Notes: generated by a model from the sequence alone, not told the origin. DNA of 64,000 nt from Zygnema cylindricum (GCA_037447655.1 JBBHKE010001990.1:1-64000), one strand, 5' to 3'; shown: positions 1-10,854, counted from the stretch's first letter. Program-made: numbers and translations.

Positions 1-1200
1 ACTACAGATCTAGTTGGATCAGTTGACCTGAAAGTTTTAGTGTGGGGTAAGACTTCTATTCTCACTTTCTCAGATGTGCTTTATATTCCTCAGCTGAGTA
101 AAAATCTTGTTTCTACATCTGTGTTAGATGACAAAGAGTTTGATACTTTCACTAGAAATGGAGTTTTTACCGCCAAGTATGGGGATGAAGTTTACTTCAC
201 TGCAGATAAGGGTAGCAAAGGAATGTTTAGGCTTAACCTGAGTAATGAAAAGAAGAATGCTTACTATGTTGGTGTCCCAAAATTGATGATTTGGCATAAG
301 CTGTTGGTGCATGTGCATTTTGATAGGTTGAGGGAGATGAAGAAGCTGGGTGTGGTAAAAGGCATTTAGTTCAGTGATAATGAAATGGTGGAAGATTGTA
401 GTGGTTGTGCCCAAGGAAAAACTCACAGACTTCCTTTTCCAAAAGCCGCCACATATAGGGGGGAAAAAGTACTAGATTTGATCCTCATAGATATCTGGGG
501 ACCAGCAAGGGTACCCTCAGTTGGAGGGAAAAGATATATGTTGACAATCACTGATGATTGGTCTTGATACTCTAGAGTTTATTTTCTAAAAAAAAGTCAA
601 AAACACCAACTTACTTCAAATAATACAAAGCCTGGTGTCAGAAGTTGCATGAAACCCCCATTAAGAGAATAAGGAGTGATAATAGGGGAGAGTATACCTC
701 TAACCAATTTGAGGAATACTTAAGAGATGAGGGAGTTCAACACCAAAAAATTGTACCACCTAATCCGGAACAAAATGGTGTAGCAGAAAGGCTAAACCGA
801 ACACTAGAAGATAGTGTATGCAGTATGTTGGCTGACAAAAAAATAAGAAATAGATTTTAGGCACAAGCCATGAACAGTGCCAATTACATTAAAAATAGAG
901 TCCTCACATCAGCAGTCAAAGGTATAACACCTTATGAGAGATGGGTTGGAAGAAAACCAGATATCTCTCACCTTAAAGTTTTTGGTAGTCAAGTTTATAG
1001 TCTAGATACGGATAAGAAAAACTGGAAACTTGATGCTAAGGGAAAACCTGGATATTTTGTGGGATATGATGAGGATGATAAGGGATATAGAGTTTATGTT
1101 TTAGCAAAGCAAGATATCATTCTGGTAAAACACCTAGTTGTCATGGATGAAGGAAAGTCAATTGACCCCTTAAATATACTAAGAAGTCTATTCTTTACAA
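1..1200 (+). pseudogene. Copia pol fragment: GAG-pre-integrase and integrase (element A)
   Basis: The frame opens in the pre-integrase region (SVLDD, FRLNLSNEKK, WHK), continues into the zinc-binding CSGCAQGK segment, and then into the integrase core. Acidic residues of the core are recognisable in IDIWGP, RSDNRGEY and [14 protein letters not shown]. The usual histidine before the first aspartate (HTDIWGP or HIDIWGP in H and B) is replaced in A, which reads LIDIWGP. Breaks include a stop at 367-369, a stop after DDWS near 565, a frameshift between 570 and 645, and a TAG at 858-860 where relatives have the Trp of RFWAE. The match ends near 1,170 in the segment that normally leads to reverse transcriptase. 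Confidence 0.9.
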
Positions 1201-1201
1201 A

Positions 1202-1864
1202 CAGGTCGTAGGAAGTTTGATCTACTTTATGAACTGTACAAGGCCAGACATAGCGGCAACAGTACGAGTCCTCAGTAGGAGTCTCAACAATCCTAGAAAG
1301 AGAGATTGGGAGGCAGCCAAGAGAGTCATGAGATATCTGGTTGGAATTAGAGAATTATGGTTGCATTTGGGAGGGGAGCACACTGATATCACCACTTGGA
1401 GTGATGCTAGTTATGGGGATGCACCTTTGAGAAGATGCACTTATGGATATGTTTTGTATGTGGGGGAAGGTGCTTGCTGTTGGAGCAGTAAGCAACAAAA
1501 GGTGGTCGCTCAGTCTACTATGGAGGCTGAGTATATGGTGTCTTGTTCTGCTGTAAAAGAACAAATGTGGGTGAAGTCATTATTGCAAGAACTAGGATAT
1601 ATGAAGGAGGGAGTGCATGAAATCTTTTGTGATAATCAAGCTGCAATCACAATTTCAGCCAATTCAAAACACCATTTCAACACAAAACATATGGACAAAA
1701 GATTAAACTTCGTAAGAGAAAAAGTTGAAAATAAAATTTTAAATCTTCTGTATAGACCTGATGAAGAAATGGTGGTTGACATGATGACCAAACCTATGCC
1801 CTCTCCTAAATTAAAATATTGTCGGGAAAAATGCGGGTTGAAAGAAAAATTAAAATTAGACTAG
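1202..1864 (+). pseudogene. Copia RNase H domain (element A)
   Basis: About 215 residues match the copia C-terminal RNase H: YFMNCTRPDIA, WSDASYGD, STMEAEYM, CDNQAA and KHMD, ending MTKPMPSPKLKYCREKCG before a stop at 1,862-1,864. This part is uninterrupted. It is fused to the integrase tail by a deletion of roughly 1.2 kb, estimated against H, that removed the reverse transcriptase including YVDD. The purine tract AAATAAAGGGAG at about 1,866-1,877 directly precedes the LTR. Confidence 0.92.
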
Positions 1865-1877
1865 AAAATAAAGGGAG

Positions 1878-2853
1878 TGTTGAAATAAATAGCTTTTGGT
1901 TATTTTCTATGTCTTAATATATTAGCGGAAAAAGAAATATGCAGGCAGCTTGTCTTCATCTCTTCTCTCTTACCCCCGTACTTGTTGTAGTCACCAAAAG
2001 AGAGAGAGAGTGATGGAGCCGTGGCTGCCTCAGCTCCATATACAGGGTTAGAGAGTGACCTTAAGTCACTCGTTACAAAAAGGTTGAGTACAAAAGGACT
2101 CCAACCCTCGACCGGTAGAGCGTGGCGTAGCCGTACGCTTTAACCAGTTGGTCGTAGATGTTCGCTAGAGTATATAGGGTGTGATTCATGTTTAAAGTAT
2201 GTAACGTCCATTAAACTGATTAACAAAAATGTAAATGTAACATCTTATATCAGGTTAAATTCAGTGCGGACTGGATCTCGCACGAAACAAATGAATCAGA
2301 CATTTGTTTCGACGAACGATATTCAATGTTGGTTCTTATCCAACAGCTTACGTCTTTGCCGAGATCCCGAAAAGGTCACTTTGATGTTTTGTGACGTGGC
2401 ATGACCTGGAGCCACGTGGAGAGATGACATTCGGTCATGAGAATTTCGAGGAACGTACGGACGAGTGAAATGCGGACACGCGTCCACTTAATAGCCTTGT
2501 CGTACATAGGCCGTACAAAAGGTACACCGGCAGGACTTTTTGATATGGTACAGTAATTTGATTATAGAAGTTATTAGAGGGAATCAGGACTTAGAAATTT
2601 TGGTAGGTAGTCACCTCTCTCTTTGAGAGTTTGTACAAATTGGCATTTTTACTGCCTCATAACTTATCGGTTGGTCGACCGTTTTCAGTGATTCTTTTTG
2701 CTACGGACTCAGGGGAGCCAGGCTGCACAGGGGTGCATTCAAACTGTCAGTTTGCCTTTTTGGACAGCAGTGGTTGTGGCTATAAGTGGGTTATTTAAAT
2801 ACTATCTAGAGGCTTCCTCAATTATGTGGTCCATTGGAGGACACAAAATTGCA
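1878..2853 (+). repeat. 3' LTR of element A
   Basis: The LTR begins TGTTGAAATAAAT right after the purine tract and ends GCA at 2,853, giving 976 bp. It shares the family layout: ATTTTCTAGGTCT-like start, tRNA-like block, GTAC-rich U3, a block with GATTCTTTTTGCT, hairpins ACTCAGGGGAG and TGCACAGGGGTGCA, and the terminal codons read as gag in other copies. The LTR start codon seen in B is TTG here. The next bases, GGTTA, equal the first bases of the priming site but then diverge. Confidence 0.85.
2077..2156 (-). promoter_or_regulatory. tRNA-like Pol III module, antisense in LTR A
   Basis: Read on the minus strand there is a tRNA D-arm-like stretch ending CTGGTTAAAGCG and, 37 nt later, GGTTGGAGTCC, one mismatch from the B-box consensus GGTTCGANTCC. 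Four T residues follow the B box at once (plus-strand AAAA at 2,092-2,095). The A box is weak, with about three mismatches. No acceptor stem can be paired, so this is not a functional tRNA gene. Confidence 0.5.
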
Positions 2854-4880
2854 GGTTAGAAGTCGCAAAAGTCAAAATTTTAGAAAACCGAAACCAATTT
2901 TTTTTTTTTTCAAAATCTGAGTACCCGACCCCCGACGGGGTTATGTCACGCTCCAAAATTGTTAACTTTTACCCAAAACGCGTTTACGAAAATAAAAGTC
3001 AATCGAAACTCGATTTCTCGTGGCTACCTGTACCCGCCTCTACCCGAATAAGTACAAAATTAGTGGTACATCGCCCTTATACCTTCCACGATACCAAGAT
3101 TACAAAGTACAATAATGTTGGATATTTTGGATAGTACAAAACCTTCAAATTTGATTTCCTCTTTTGCTTACCCGACCGTAACCGTTTTTTTTTATTGTTT
3201 TTGTGAATCACCCGCTTGAATCTGCCCGACGCCCCGAATTCGGCAACCGAATCCGTTCCGAATCCGACGCGGGCGGTCGGTTAACGGTCGGTTACGGTTT
3301 CCGTTAACCGTTTGCGACCTCTGCCTAAGGTCATATTCAAATAAGTTTTTTTAAACTACAAAAGTATAATTAGTGATGTGTATCGGAAGCCTCTTACGAT
3401 GATCGGTTTGTGCCCTTTTTTGCCCTACCAATCTTTGATACAACGATTTGATATAATGTTGAGGAATTCATTGCGATTTTTTATCGATATATCTGTACGT
3501 TGTTTCGATAAAAAGATATAACGAGAATCGTATGATACATAAACGAACGCCTGTACTTTTCAGGTCCAAATAAAATACTTTTATTTTGTATCTAAGTGCT
3601 TTCATTATTTCGTTATACAACGTACGGACCGGATTGTGATGCGTGACATTACCATATTATAACTATATATAATGAAATATTGCATAGTATATAATACTAC
3701 ACCGTGAATCTTAATTAGAGTAAAGAAAAAATTAGAGTAAAACAACAAAATAAAAAAATAGAGTTATGAGCGCTAATTTATGTGATAGAACTTTTCACAG
3801 AGGAAGTTTACTCTAATTTATTTAAGTACTCTATATTGGGCTATGTCGGCAATAATTATCCGCGTTGTATATATGATTACTAAATTATGTATAATTACAA
3901 AAACTGACAGACGGTACATTTTGACGTCATCATGACATTAGTACTATTTGTCGCGCTGAATGTCAATTACGTCGGACCACCGTCAAAGGTTACATGTAAA
4001 TTGTGCGCAGTTAAATAATTAGAAATCCACATTTATGGACGAATTTATTACGCTTGTAATTCGAGTGTAAACGGCACTTCCGTTAAGTTGTTTGATTTTC
4101 ATATGAAAAGGTACTTTTGAACTCTAATAACGTCGCACGTTGTTGGTTTTATTAGAGTCTTTTCACTTTAATAAGGTGTCTTAATGATAATAAAGTTGCG
4201 ATATGTTGAGTAGGTTACAGAAGGCACACGTATTACAGTAAAAATTGATCATAATTTTGTCGCAATTTACAATTATCTTGATGAATCGACGTAACGCGAC
4301 ATATTATTGGATGACCACAATTACACGTGGCTGATTTATTGACCGCAAAAAAGTCACGGCTGCAAAACAACAATAATACGAAATTGTCTGTCCTTTTGGT
4401 CTCTCTTAAATTAAAATTCCATACATTCCATATGCTGCATCGTTTTCATAGCGCATTCGTATAATTTTTTTGCGGCAACTTTTACAAATTCTCGCTTCGT
4501 TTTTAAGATTTAACAAAAGGTGAGATTCGAAATTTAAAACCAAATATAAAATCTAAATTTTCAACCGACCCTCCTTTCAGAATGGATTGCCTTGTGTTTT
4601 TTACCTCTCACATTTTCTAATTTTCCCATATATATTGCACTCGTGGAAGAAGCTTCGAGCGGAGATGACAACACCACGGGCGCAGATGTGGGGACTCACT
4701 CTACAGCTATCAACCCGCAGGTGTTCAGCCGGAAAAAACAACATGATACAACCAAAAGTGACGAATAATCACCTGGATGATCTCTGAGGACCGGGCGAAC
4801 GGATACAAAAACCTCATTCTCAAAACTATGAAAAAGTTTCTCGAACAGTTTTTCGGGAAGTCATTCTTATAGTAAGTTTT
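2854..4880. other. Gene-free stretch between elements A and B
   Basis: I recognise no coding region. The DNA is AT-rich with CG-containing stretches near 3,170-3,310. A sequence like one end of the MITE at 43,772 (TAGTGATGTGTATCGG, 3,373-3,388) lies here without a partner, and a dispersed repeat starts at 3,698. A short codon-like stretch at 4,647-4,767 ends in a stop but resembles nothing I know. Confidence 0.6.
3698..4010 (+). repeat. Dispersed repeat, copy 1 (ACACCGTGAATC family)
   Basis: It starts TACACCGTGAATCTTAATTAG and continues with several ATTAGAGTAAA / TTTACTCTAAT inverted motifs, then a GACGTCATCATGAC block. The same order occurs at 44,293-44,600 (with ACGTCATTATGACG), and the opening motif recurs at 48,030-48,050 and, inverted, at 61,356-61,376. 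Class and exact right end are unknown. Confidence 0.5.
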
Positions 4881-4899
4881 CCTAAAACTCTCCTCCCCT

Positions 4900-6289
4900 T
4901 TACCTCATCAACATATCGCACAAAGTATCCAGGTTTTCCCTTAGCATCTAGTTTCTAGTTTTTCCTATCCGTGTCAAGACTGTATACTTGGCTACCTAAT
5001 ACTTTAAGGTATGAGATATCTAGTTTCCTTCCAACCCATCTCTTATAAGGTGTCACCCCCTTTATATCTGAGGTAAGGACTCTATTCTTAATGTAGTTGT
5101 CATAGTTCATTACTTCTGCCCAAAATCTCTTTCCGGTTTTCTTGTCTGCCAACATACTACATGCACTATCTTCGGTGTTCGATTCAACCTCTCAGCTACC
5201 CCATTTTGTTCCAGGTTATATGGTACAGTTTTCTGGTGCTACACCCCGTCATCTCTCAAATATTCCTCAAACTGGTTAGAGATATATTCCCCCCCATTAT
5301 CACTCCTTATCCTCTTAATGGGGGTTTCACGCAACTTCTCACTCCTGGCTTTATATTCTTTGATGTAAGTTGATGCTTCAGACTTTGTTTTTAGAAAGTA
5401 GACATTAGAGTATCTAGACCAGTCATCGGTTATTGTCATCATAAACCTCTTTTCTCCAACCGAAGGTACTTTTGCTGGTCCCCAAATATCTATGTGGACC
5501 AAGTCTAACACTTTCTCACCTCTATATGTGGCGGCTTTGGGAATGGGAAGTTTGTGAGCCTTACCTTGAGCACAATCACTATAATCATCCATCATTTCAT
5601 TATCCCCAAAATGAATGCCTTCTACTACCCCAAGCTTTTTCATTTCTCTCGACCTATCAAAATGCACATGCCCCAACTGCTTATCCCATATCATCAACTT
5701 AGGAACACCAACATAATATGCATTCTTTTTTTCATTACTCAGGTTAAGCTTAAACATTCATTGGCTACCCTTATCAACCGTGAAGTAAACTTCATCCCTA
5801 TACTTAGCTGTATAGACTCCCTTTCTAGTGAAGGTATCAAACTCATTGTCATCTAGCACAGTAGAGAGAAGATTTTTACTCAGCTGGGGAATATAGAGTA
5901 CATATGAGAATGTAAGTATAGAAGTCTTACCCTCCACTAAGACTTTTAGATCTACTGATCCCACTACATCTGTAGTAACCACTCTCCCATCCCCATACTC
6001 TATTTCTACCGTAGGGATCTTTCTTAGCTTAGTGAAGAGTTCTTTATCACGGCAGATATGCATGGATGCACCTGAGTCGATAATCCATCCTTCTTGTGGA
6101 GCTTCCCGAATTGCTCCAAGGGCACACTTCTGTCTCCGAGGGATCTCCTTCTCCTCTATGCTGTCGTCAAGAAGAAGCTCCCCATCCTCCTCAGAGGACT
6201 CATCCTCGGTTTCTCCTGTCACTTTTGTAACCACAAGTGCCTTTTTCTTCGCTCCGGAAAAACCCCCTCCACGATTCTCTTAGAGCCTC
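4900..6289 (-). pseudogene. Copia protease, pre-integrase and integrase (element B)
   Basis: The protease motif is intact as WIIDSGASMHICRD (about 6,050-6,090). Pre-integrase (NLLSTVLDDNEF, MFKLNLSNEKK), the zinc segment CAQGKAHK and the core follow, with HIDIWGP, IRSDNGGEY and the [16 protein letters not shown] glutamate motif. Breaks: a stop beside 5,757, a stop after the DDGV segment near 5,239, and frame changes around 5,160. The acidic linker before the protease (ESSEEDGELLLDD) is shared with H. The lesion density fits an old inactive copy. Confidence 0.9.
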
Positions 6290-7218
6290 AGCTCCAAGAG
6301 CTTGACACAATCTGCGATGAAGTGTCTCCGCTTTTTGCAAAAATGTCAAAGACCCTTTGGGGGCCTCGGCCCTGCAGAATGATCTCTTTCCCCTTTGTAA
6401 GGTTTCTTCGGGTCCTTCCCCCATCGGTCCCCTCTTGCTGCTAGAGCTTGAAAGCTCTTCCCTCCTCTCCTAATCTCCATTGTGTTTTCCTGCATAAGTA
6501 TCATCCTGACCACTGTGTTCCATTTCCATGAAATATCAGGCATTTCCTGTACTCGATACACTATGTTATCGAACTCATCTGGTAACTTCATGATAAGAGT
6601 GTTAACTTTCATTTTTATTGTAATTGTCCACCCGGCACTTTCCATCTCCATATATAAACAAGAAAGATCATTACAGTTATCTAAAATCTTTCCTTCTTTG
6701 TAAGTGTAACTCACTAGCTTTTGCTCAGCCAACTAGAGCTCTTGAATAGTTCCAGCTCTATAAATCTCCACCAAACTCACCCACAATTCCTCAACCTTGT
6801 AAATGTGAAGATGAGGAGTGGCCAAAGCTTGGGTGAGGTGCCTGAGAATGAAGTTCTTGGCAGTCATGTTTACATCCTCCCACATTTGAGTATCGTTCTC
6901 CGCGGTCTTCACGGTCGCCGCTTTCGGTACTGTGGCAATAGGAGTAAGGGGTGTCTCCTTCCCTTTTCCCTTCTCGGACACACTTCTCTCCCCATCATCT
7001 GCCTCGTCCGCTGAGGCAGCCGTTAATGCACGAAACCTTACTCCAAATCCTGGTGGAGTTCTCGAAGGTTGACGTTTCACTTGTCCACTGACGATACCCT
7101 AGCATCGTTTTTCGCACAAAGCTCCCATCATTATGGCTTCCCAATAGATGAACCCAGATCCATTAAAGGTGGGCACCCTAGAGGGTGGGCCCATAACCTG
7201 CAATTTTGTGTCCTCCAT
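6290..7218 (-). pseudogene. Copia Gag (element B)
   Basis: Translation from the LTR-internal ATG at 7,218 would give MEDTKLQVMGP, crossing the LTR end and the priming site, then the conserved Gag start (SRVPTFNGSGFIYWE). A TAG near 7,100 stands for the Trp in the KRFWGIVSG motif of relatives. The UBN2-like Gag core follows (KLPDEFDNIVYRVQ), then a nucleocapsid zinc knuckle near 6,303-6,350 whose first Cys codon is now TGA (HFCKKRRHFIADC remains). A frameshift lies near 6,350. Confidence 0.85.
7184..7198 (-). other. Primer-binding site, half tRNA-iMet (element B)
   Basis: On the minus strand the LTR end CA is followed by GGTTATGGGCCCACC. This is the reverse complement of the anticodon arm of plant initiator tRNA-Met as I recall it, 15 of 15. 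The mode matches Drosophila copia, where a cleaved tRNA half is the primer. Confidence 0.8.
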
Positions 7219-7721
7219 TGGACCAGAGAATACAGGAAGCCTCTAGATAGTATTTAACTAACCCACTTCAAGCCACAACCAATGCTGTTCAGGAAGGCAA
7301 AATGACAGTTTGACTACACCACTGTGCATCAGGGACTCCCCAGAGTCCGTAGCAAAAAGAATCACTAAAAACAGCCAACCCGCCGATAAGTTATAAGGCA
7401 ATAAAAATGCCAATTTGTACAAACTCTCAAAGGGAGAGGTGACTACCTACCAAAATTTTCTAAGTCCTAATTCCCTCTAATAAATTTTATCTACTGAAGT
7501 AAGGACCAATCAGATTACTGTACCGTACCAAAAAGTACTACTGTCGATGTACCTTTTGTACGGCCTATGTACGTCAAGGCTATTAAGCCGACGCGTGTCT
7601 GCTTTTCACTCGTCCGTACATTCCTCGGAATTCCTATGACCGAATGTCATCTCTCCACGTGGCTCCAAGTCATGCCATGTCACAAAACGCCAAAGTGACC
7701 ACTCTGGGATTCCGGCGAAGA
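7199..7721 (-). repeat. Partial 5' LTR of element B
   Basis: The sequence aligns with the last half of LTR A in inverted orientation: conserved GATTCTTTTTGCTACGGACTC block, GTAC-rich U3, GCCACGTGGAGAGATGACATTCGG. The outer part including the tRNA-like block is missing. Similarity to LTR A stops near 7,721. Confidence 0.85.
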
Positions 7722-7931
7722 TGGATTTGCATCTCTAGTGAATCTGCCTCCTGTAAACCCTGGAGGTATCGCAAGACTGGATGGACGCCTCACGCGTCCA
7801 CTCACTATTCCCCAAAACCGTTTCTCACATAGAGCTCTTATTATCATACTTTCCAAGTATATGAATCCAGCTCCATTGAATATGGGCACCCTAGATTGTG
7901 GGCCCATAACCTCCAACTCTGAGACCTCCAT
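7722..7931 (-). pseudogene. Copia Gag N-terminal fragment (element C)
   Basis: Starting at the LTR-internal ATG (7,931) the frame reads MEVSELEVMGPQSRVPIFNG, then KRFWGIVSGRV and PPGFTGGRF before the junction with B. It is the same protein start as in H (MDVSEFQVMGPPSRVPIFNG). Only about 70 codons survive. This piece sits between LTR B and LTR C, so C lost its whole pol and 3' LTR. Confidence 0.85.
7898..7912 (-). other. Primer-binding site, half tRNA-iMet (element C)
   Basis: The minus strand reads GGTTATGGGCCCACA directly after the LTR, 14 of 15 matching the initiator tRNA-Met anticodon arm complement. The LTR end has mutated from CA to GA. Confidence 0.75.
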
Positions 7932-8964
7932 AGGACATCAGAGTACGCAGCTCAAACTAAGCCTCTAGGAAACCCTGACCCCTTTGTCTTTCAGCACGAA
8001 TAATTGCCACCATGGCAAAAAAAAACTCTAACCACCTTCAACCCTTTGAAGGCAAGACTCCCATGAGTCGATAGCAAAAAGAATCTCTGAATATGCTCCC
8101 CTGAGCAGTAAGTTATAGAGGGTCAAAGTTTGACCTTTTGTACAGAAGCTCTCTGGGAGAGAGGGTCCTATCTACCAATTTTTTCTAAGTCCTATCTCTC
8201 TCTTAAACTCTTTCTACTGACGTACTGCACCAATCATATTACTGTACCGTACAGAAAGGTACAGCTGTCGGTGTACTTTATGTACGAACATTGTACGACA
8301 TGACCAAAATGTCGACACGTGTCTTTTCACGATTCGTTTCCGTAATCCTTGGAGATGCCGAAATCGAATGTCGTGGTGCCACGTGTTATCCGATGTGGCG
8401 GCGACCATAAGCTGTCGAAATCTTCTTCCGCGATCTCGGCATTCTTTCCGGCCGTCTGATTGAATGTCGATTTCAATCGTAGCCGTCATAAATATTTGCG
8501 ATGTATTTGTTTCGCTATCGAAACAAATGCGTGGTACATATTTATTCTTCGTACTCGTAACCCATACTTTTTCATAACTGACTCTATGTGTCTTGTATAT
8601 AGTTGTCGTTAAATGAATTAGCCTATATGTTAATGTTTAGATATTTATTATACTCTATATCGTCTACCACTAATCCTAGACTAAATGGATGAGGCTACCG
8701 GCTACCGACAGCATTACCTATCCGTAGGTACCAGGATCAAATCCTCTAGGCGACAACTTTCTTTTTAGTAAATCAACTACTTTACTACCCCGTAAATCTC
8801 TGGATAGCATAGGCAACCATGGCACTAGCTTCCTCTCCAACTTCTCAGAGACTACAATAAGTGTGAGAGTTGGAGAGAGGAGTTAGAGACAGACTGCCCT
8901 GGCTTCATTTTTCTGCACTTTATTTTAGACCTAGAAAATACTAAAAGAACCATCAATTTCTACA
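7913..8964 (-). repeat. 5' LTR of element C
   Basis: On the minus strand it begins TGTAGAAATTGATGG at 8,964 and ends at 7,913 (1,052 bp). It is closely related to LTRs F and H. Its outer edge abuts position 503 of an LTR D copy (8,965 onward), so C inserted into the 5' LTR of D. The conserved GATTCTTTTTGCTATCGACTC block and the TGCTC/ACTC hairpins are present. Confidence 0.9.
8677..8766 (+). promoter_or_regulatory. tRNA-like Pol III module, antisense in LTR C
   Basis: Plus strand: AGACTAAATGG (A-box-like, 8,678-8,688), then 45 nt, then GGATCAAATCC (8,734-8,744), which fits the B-box core GWTCRANNC exactly, then TTTTT at 8,762-8,766. Element C is on the minus strand, so the unit points against it. 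Confidence 0.55.
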
Positions 8965-9595
8965 GCCACTCCGGATGACGCGTGGCGAAATCGTACATGG
9001 TTGCGGAATTTTCGGAGTGCAAGACAACAAGCTCGGATGTGACACATATCACTTCTATGGCCTGTCGTACATCTGCCGTATAGAAAGTACACCGACGCGT
9101 GTACTTTTCCGTATAGTACAGTCTTGTGATTGGCGCCGTACATCGGTAGAAAGGGTTTTAGAGGGGGAATACGACTTAGAATATTTTGGGTATGTAGCAG
9201 CCTCTTTAGGGAGCATCTTGTATAAAAGGCAAACTTTGGACAGCCATATGAATCAACTCAGTTGACCAAATTCAGTGATTCTTTTTGCTGCGATTTTAGG
9301 GGAGTCCAGGCTAAACACGAGTAGTGTCGGTCAGAGTTTTTGCCTGGCTAGGTGGCTGTATTTCTAAGGGAAAGTCAAAGTAGGTGAATGTATCCAAATC
9401 ACATATTCTAACTTTGCATTCTATGGTGGAACTAAGCACACAGAAAGTCTTGTTTCACGGGGGTGAAGCTTTAATGGGGTTCCGATTGTCAAGGGGTCAA
9501 TCATTTGGGTTTATATAAACTTGGAGTCGCCACTCTCTAGATAAGCTTCGTTTGATCTGCGAATTCTGTGTGGCAATCGAGCCCATAGAATTTCA
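8965..9595 (+). repeat. 5' LTR of element D, first 502 bp missing
   Basis: It matches the 3' LTR from 12,017 onward. A TATA-like box TGTATAAAAGG lies near 9,219, followed by the GATTCTTTTTGCTGCG block. The LTR ends TTTCA at 9,595. The LTR-internal start codon found in the 3' copy (ATGGAGCCCATAGAATTT) is ATC here. Confidence 0.88.
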
Positions 9596-9610
9596 GGTTA
9601 TGGGCCCACC
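9596..9610 (+). other. Primer-binding site, half tRNA-iMet (element D)
   Basis: GGTTATGGGCCCACC follows the LTR end directly, 15 of 15 to the anticodon-arm complement of plant initiator tRNA-Met. Its ATG (9,600) is in frame with the conserved Gag start MGPPSRVPMFDG. Confidence 0.82.
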
Positions 9611-10852
9611 ATCTAGGGTGCCTATGTTCGATGGAACAGACTTCACTTATTAGGAGTCCACGATGGAGGGATTGATTTTCGAGAAGCACTTATGGGGAAT
9701 TGTATCGAGAAAGTGAGATGTCCGCCCCTTGGCTTTGAAGGAGCTTACTATGGAGAATCATCTGAGGCTGCCCAAAATATCAACCGGAGTTCAGATGCAA
9801 CTGAAGGTGAAGGGAAAAACCTTGTCGTGAATGGGGAATTAGGGGAGAAGGATAAAGAGACACCTACGGTGAGGGGAGCTAGGCTCTCAGCTATGGTACC
9901 ACTCGTAGGGATTAAAACAGAAGAAAATGACAGAAAAATATGGGAATATAAAAACACTATAACAAAACATCTCATACTTAGATATGTGTCTAAGTCCATA
10001 GCTATCACTCTTTTAAGTCTAACCAAGTCTTCGAAAATATGGGAAACACTAATTCAGATTTATAAGAGTGAGACTGTATAAATGCAGCATTTAGTAAAAA
10101 AAGAAATAGAGGCCTATGTTAATAAAGGCGGTAGCATGATAGAGTTTTACAATGATATTGATGCGTTATATGTTGAGCTTGCTAGTGTTGGATATTTAGA
10201 ATTTGTGGAGAGAAAGATTAATACACTAATCATGAAACTCCCAGATGAGTACGAAGACATCATTTACCGTATGCAATAAATGAATGGCTCCTGTTGGACT
10301 TGGAGCATTACCATGGGGATTATACTTATGAGGGAAAGCACTTTGGAGCTTCGTAGGGGAAGTGACAGGGTGACGGCATTTGCAGCTGGTGGTGACTGGC
10401 GGAAGCGTGATGTGAGGAACGGTGGTGACGAGCGGAAGCGTGATGTGAGGAACGGCAGTGACGAGCGGAAGCGTGATGAGAGGAAAAAAGACAAAGGTAA
10501 ACCTTATCGCAACTTTGGTAGAAAGCGATGGAGAAGAAAAGAAAGAGGAGCTTTGGAAAAAGGGGTTTGCTTCTTTTGTAGAAAACCGGGTCACTATATG
10601 GAGGAGTGTCATTCGTTGGAAGAACTTAGAAGTTGGAGTGTGAATGAGGAGGAAGAAGGGGAAGATGAGAAAGAGGATGAAGAAATCTTGGAGCTTCTTC
10701 ACATCGGGAGAATAGAGAAGAGAGAAAAGTACACAGAAATTGCACGAAGACAACAGTGTGCTTTTGGAGGTATAAGGGAAGTAAAGGGAAGGGAGGTACT
10801 TGAGGGAGTTAGACATGATGTGGATGTCAAGGAGTGTAAAAGTTTAACTTAG
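9600..10852 (+). pseudogene. Copia Gag (element D)
   Basis: The start is MGPPSRVPMFDGTDFTY, then TAG where others have Trp, then a frameshift near 9,690. From 9,692 one frame runs to 10,852 with two TAA stops (10,079 and 10,277). The Gag core (TKHLILRYVSKS, MKLPDEYEDIIYRMQ) and a zinc knuckle CFFCRKPGHYMEEC near 10,570 (CX2CX4HX4C) are clear. Between them lies a basic 11-residue repeat. The C-terminus is strongly acidic and ends near QQCAFGGIRE, the point where H and B run into the protease. Here the DSGAS protease is absent. Confidence 0.85.
10400..10482 (+). repeat. 33-bp tandem repeat inside gag D
   Basis: Two full units (10,400-10,432 and 10,433-10,465) and a partial third. Each encodes RKRDVRNGGDE or a one-residue variant. 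The unit keeps the frame, lies just before the zinc knuckle and adds basic charge. B and H lack it. Confidence 0.9.
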
Positions 10853-10854
10853 AA

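Larger units (their letters stand above)
1..2853 (+). mobile_element. Ty1/copia element A, 5' end outside the window
   Basis: Copia-type order is visible: GAG-pre-integrase, integrase core, RNase H, purine tract and 3' LTR. The gag, protease and 5' LTR lie left of the window. The whole reverse transcriptase is missing, because the integrase C-terminal region runs straight into RNase H near 1,200. The LTR matches the LTR of inverted element B (7,199-7,721), so A and B belong to one family. Nonsense codons and a frameshift near 590 make A non-coding today. Confidence 0.9.
4881..7721 (-). mobile_element. Ty1/copia element B (minus), truncated at both ends
   Basis: From right to left it holds a partial 5' LTR (7,199-7,721), a half-tRNA priming site, gag, protease, pre-integrase and integrase. 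The coding match stops near 4,900 in the integrase C-terminal region, so reverse transcriptase, RNase H and the 3' LTR are gone. The LTR breaks at about 7,721, where a gag piece of element C begins. Pol and LTR are close to those of A. Confidence 0.88.

Noticed and set aside
2091-2156. Genuine tRNA genes within the LTRs
   Set aside because: A and B boxes are present, but acceptor arms do not pair and no clean anticodon arm can be drawn, so these are tRNA-like, not tRNA genes.
2826-3134. 102-codon frame after LTR A
   Set aside because: It starts in the LTR end and has no motif; likely chance.
4647-4767. Short exon-like frame ending in a stop
   Set aside because: Composition looks coding, but no homologous motif, no clear splice site and no neighbour support it.
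10226-10816. 196-codon minus-strand open frame
   Set aside because: It lies opposite gag D and mirrors its purine-rich composition; no motif of its own.
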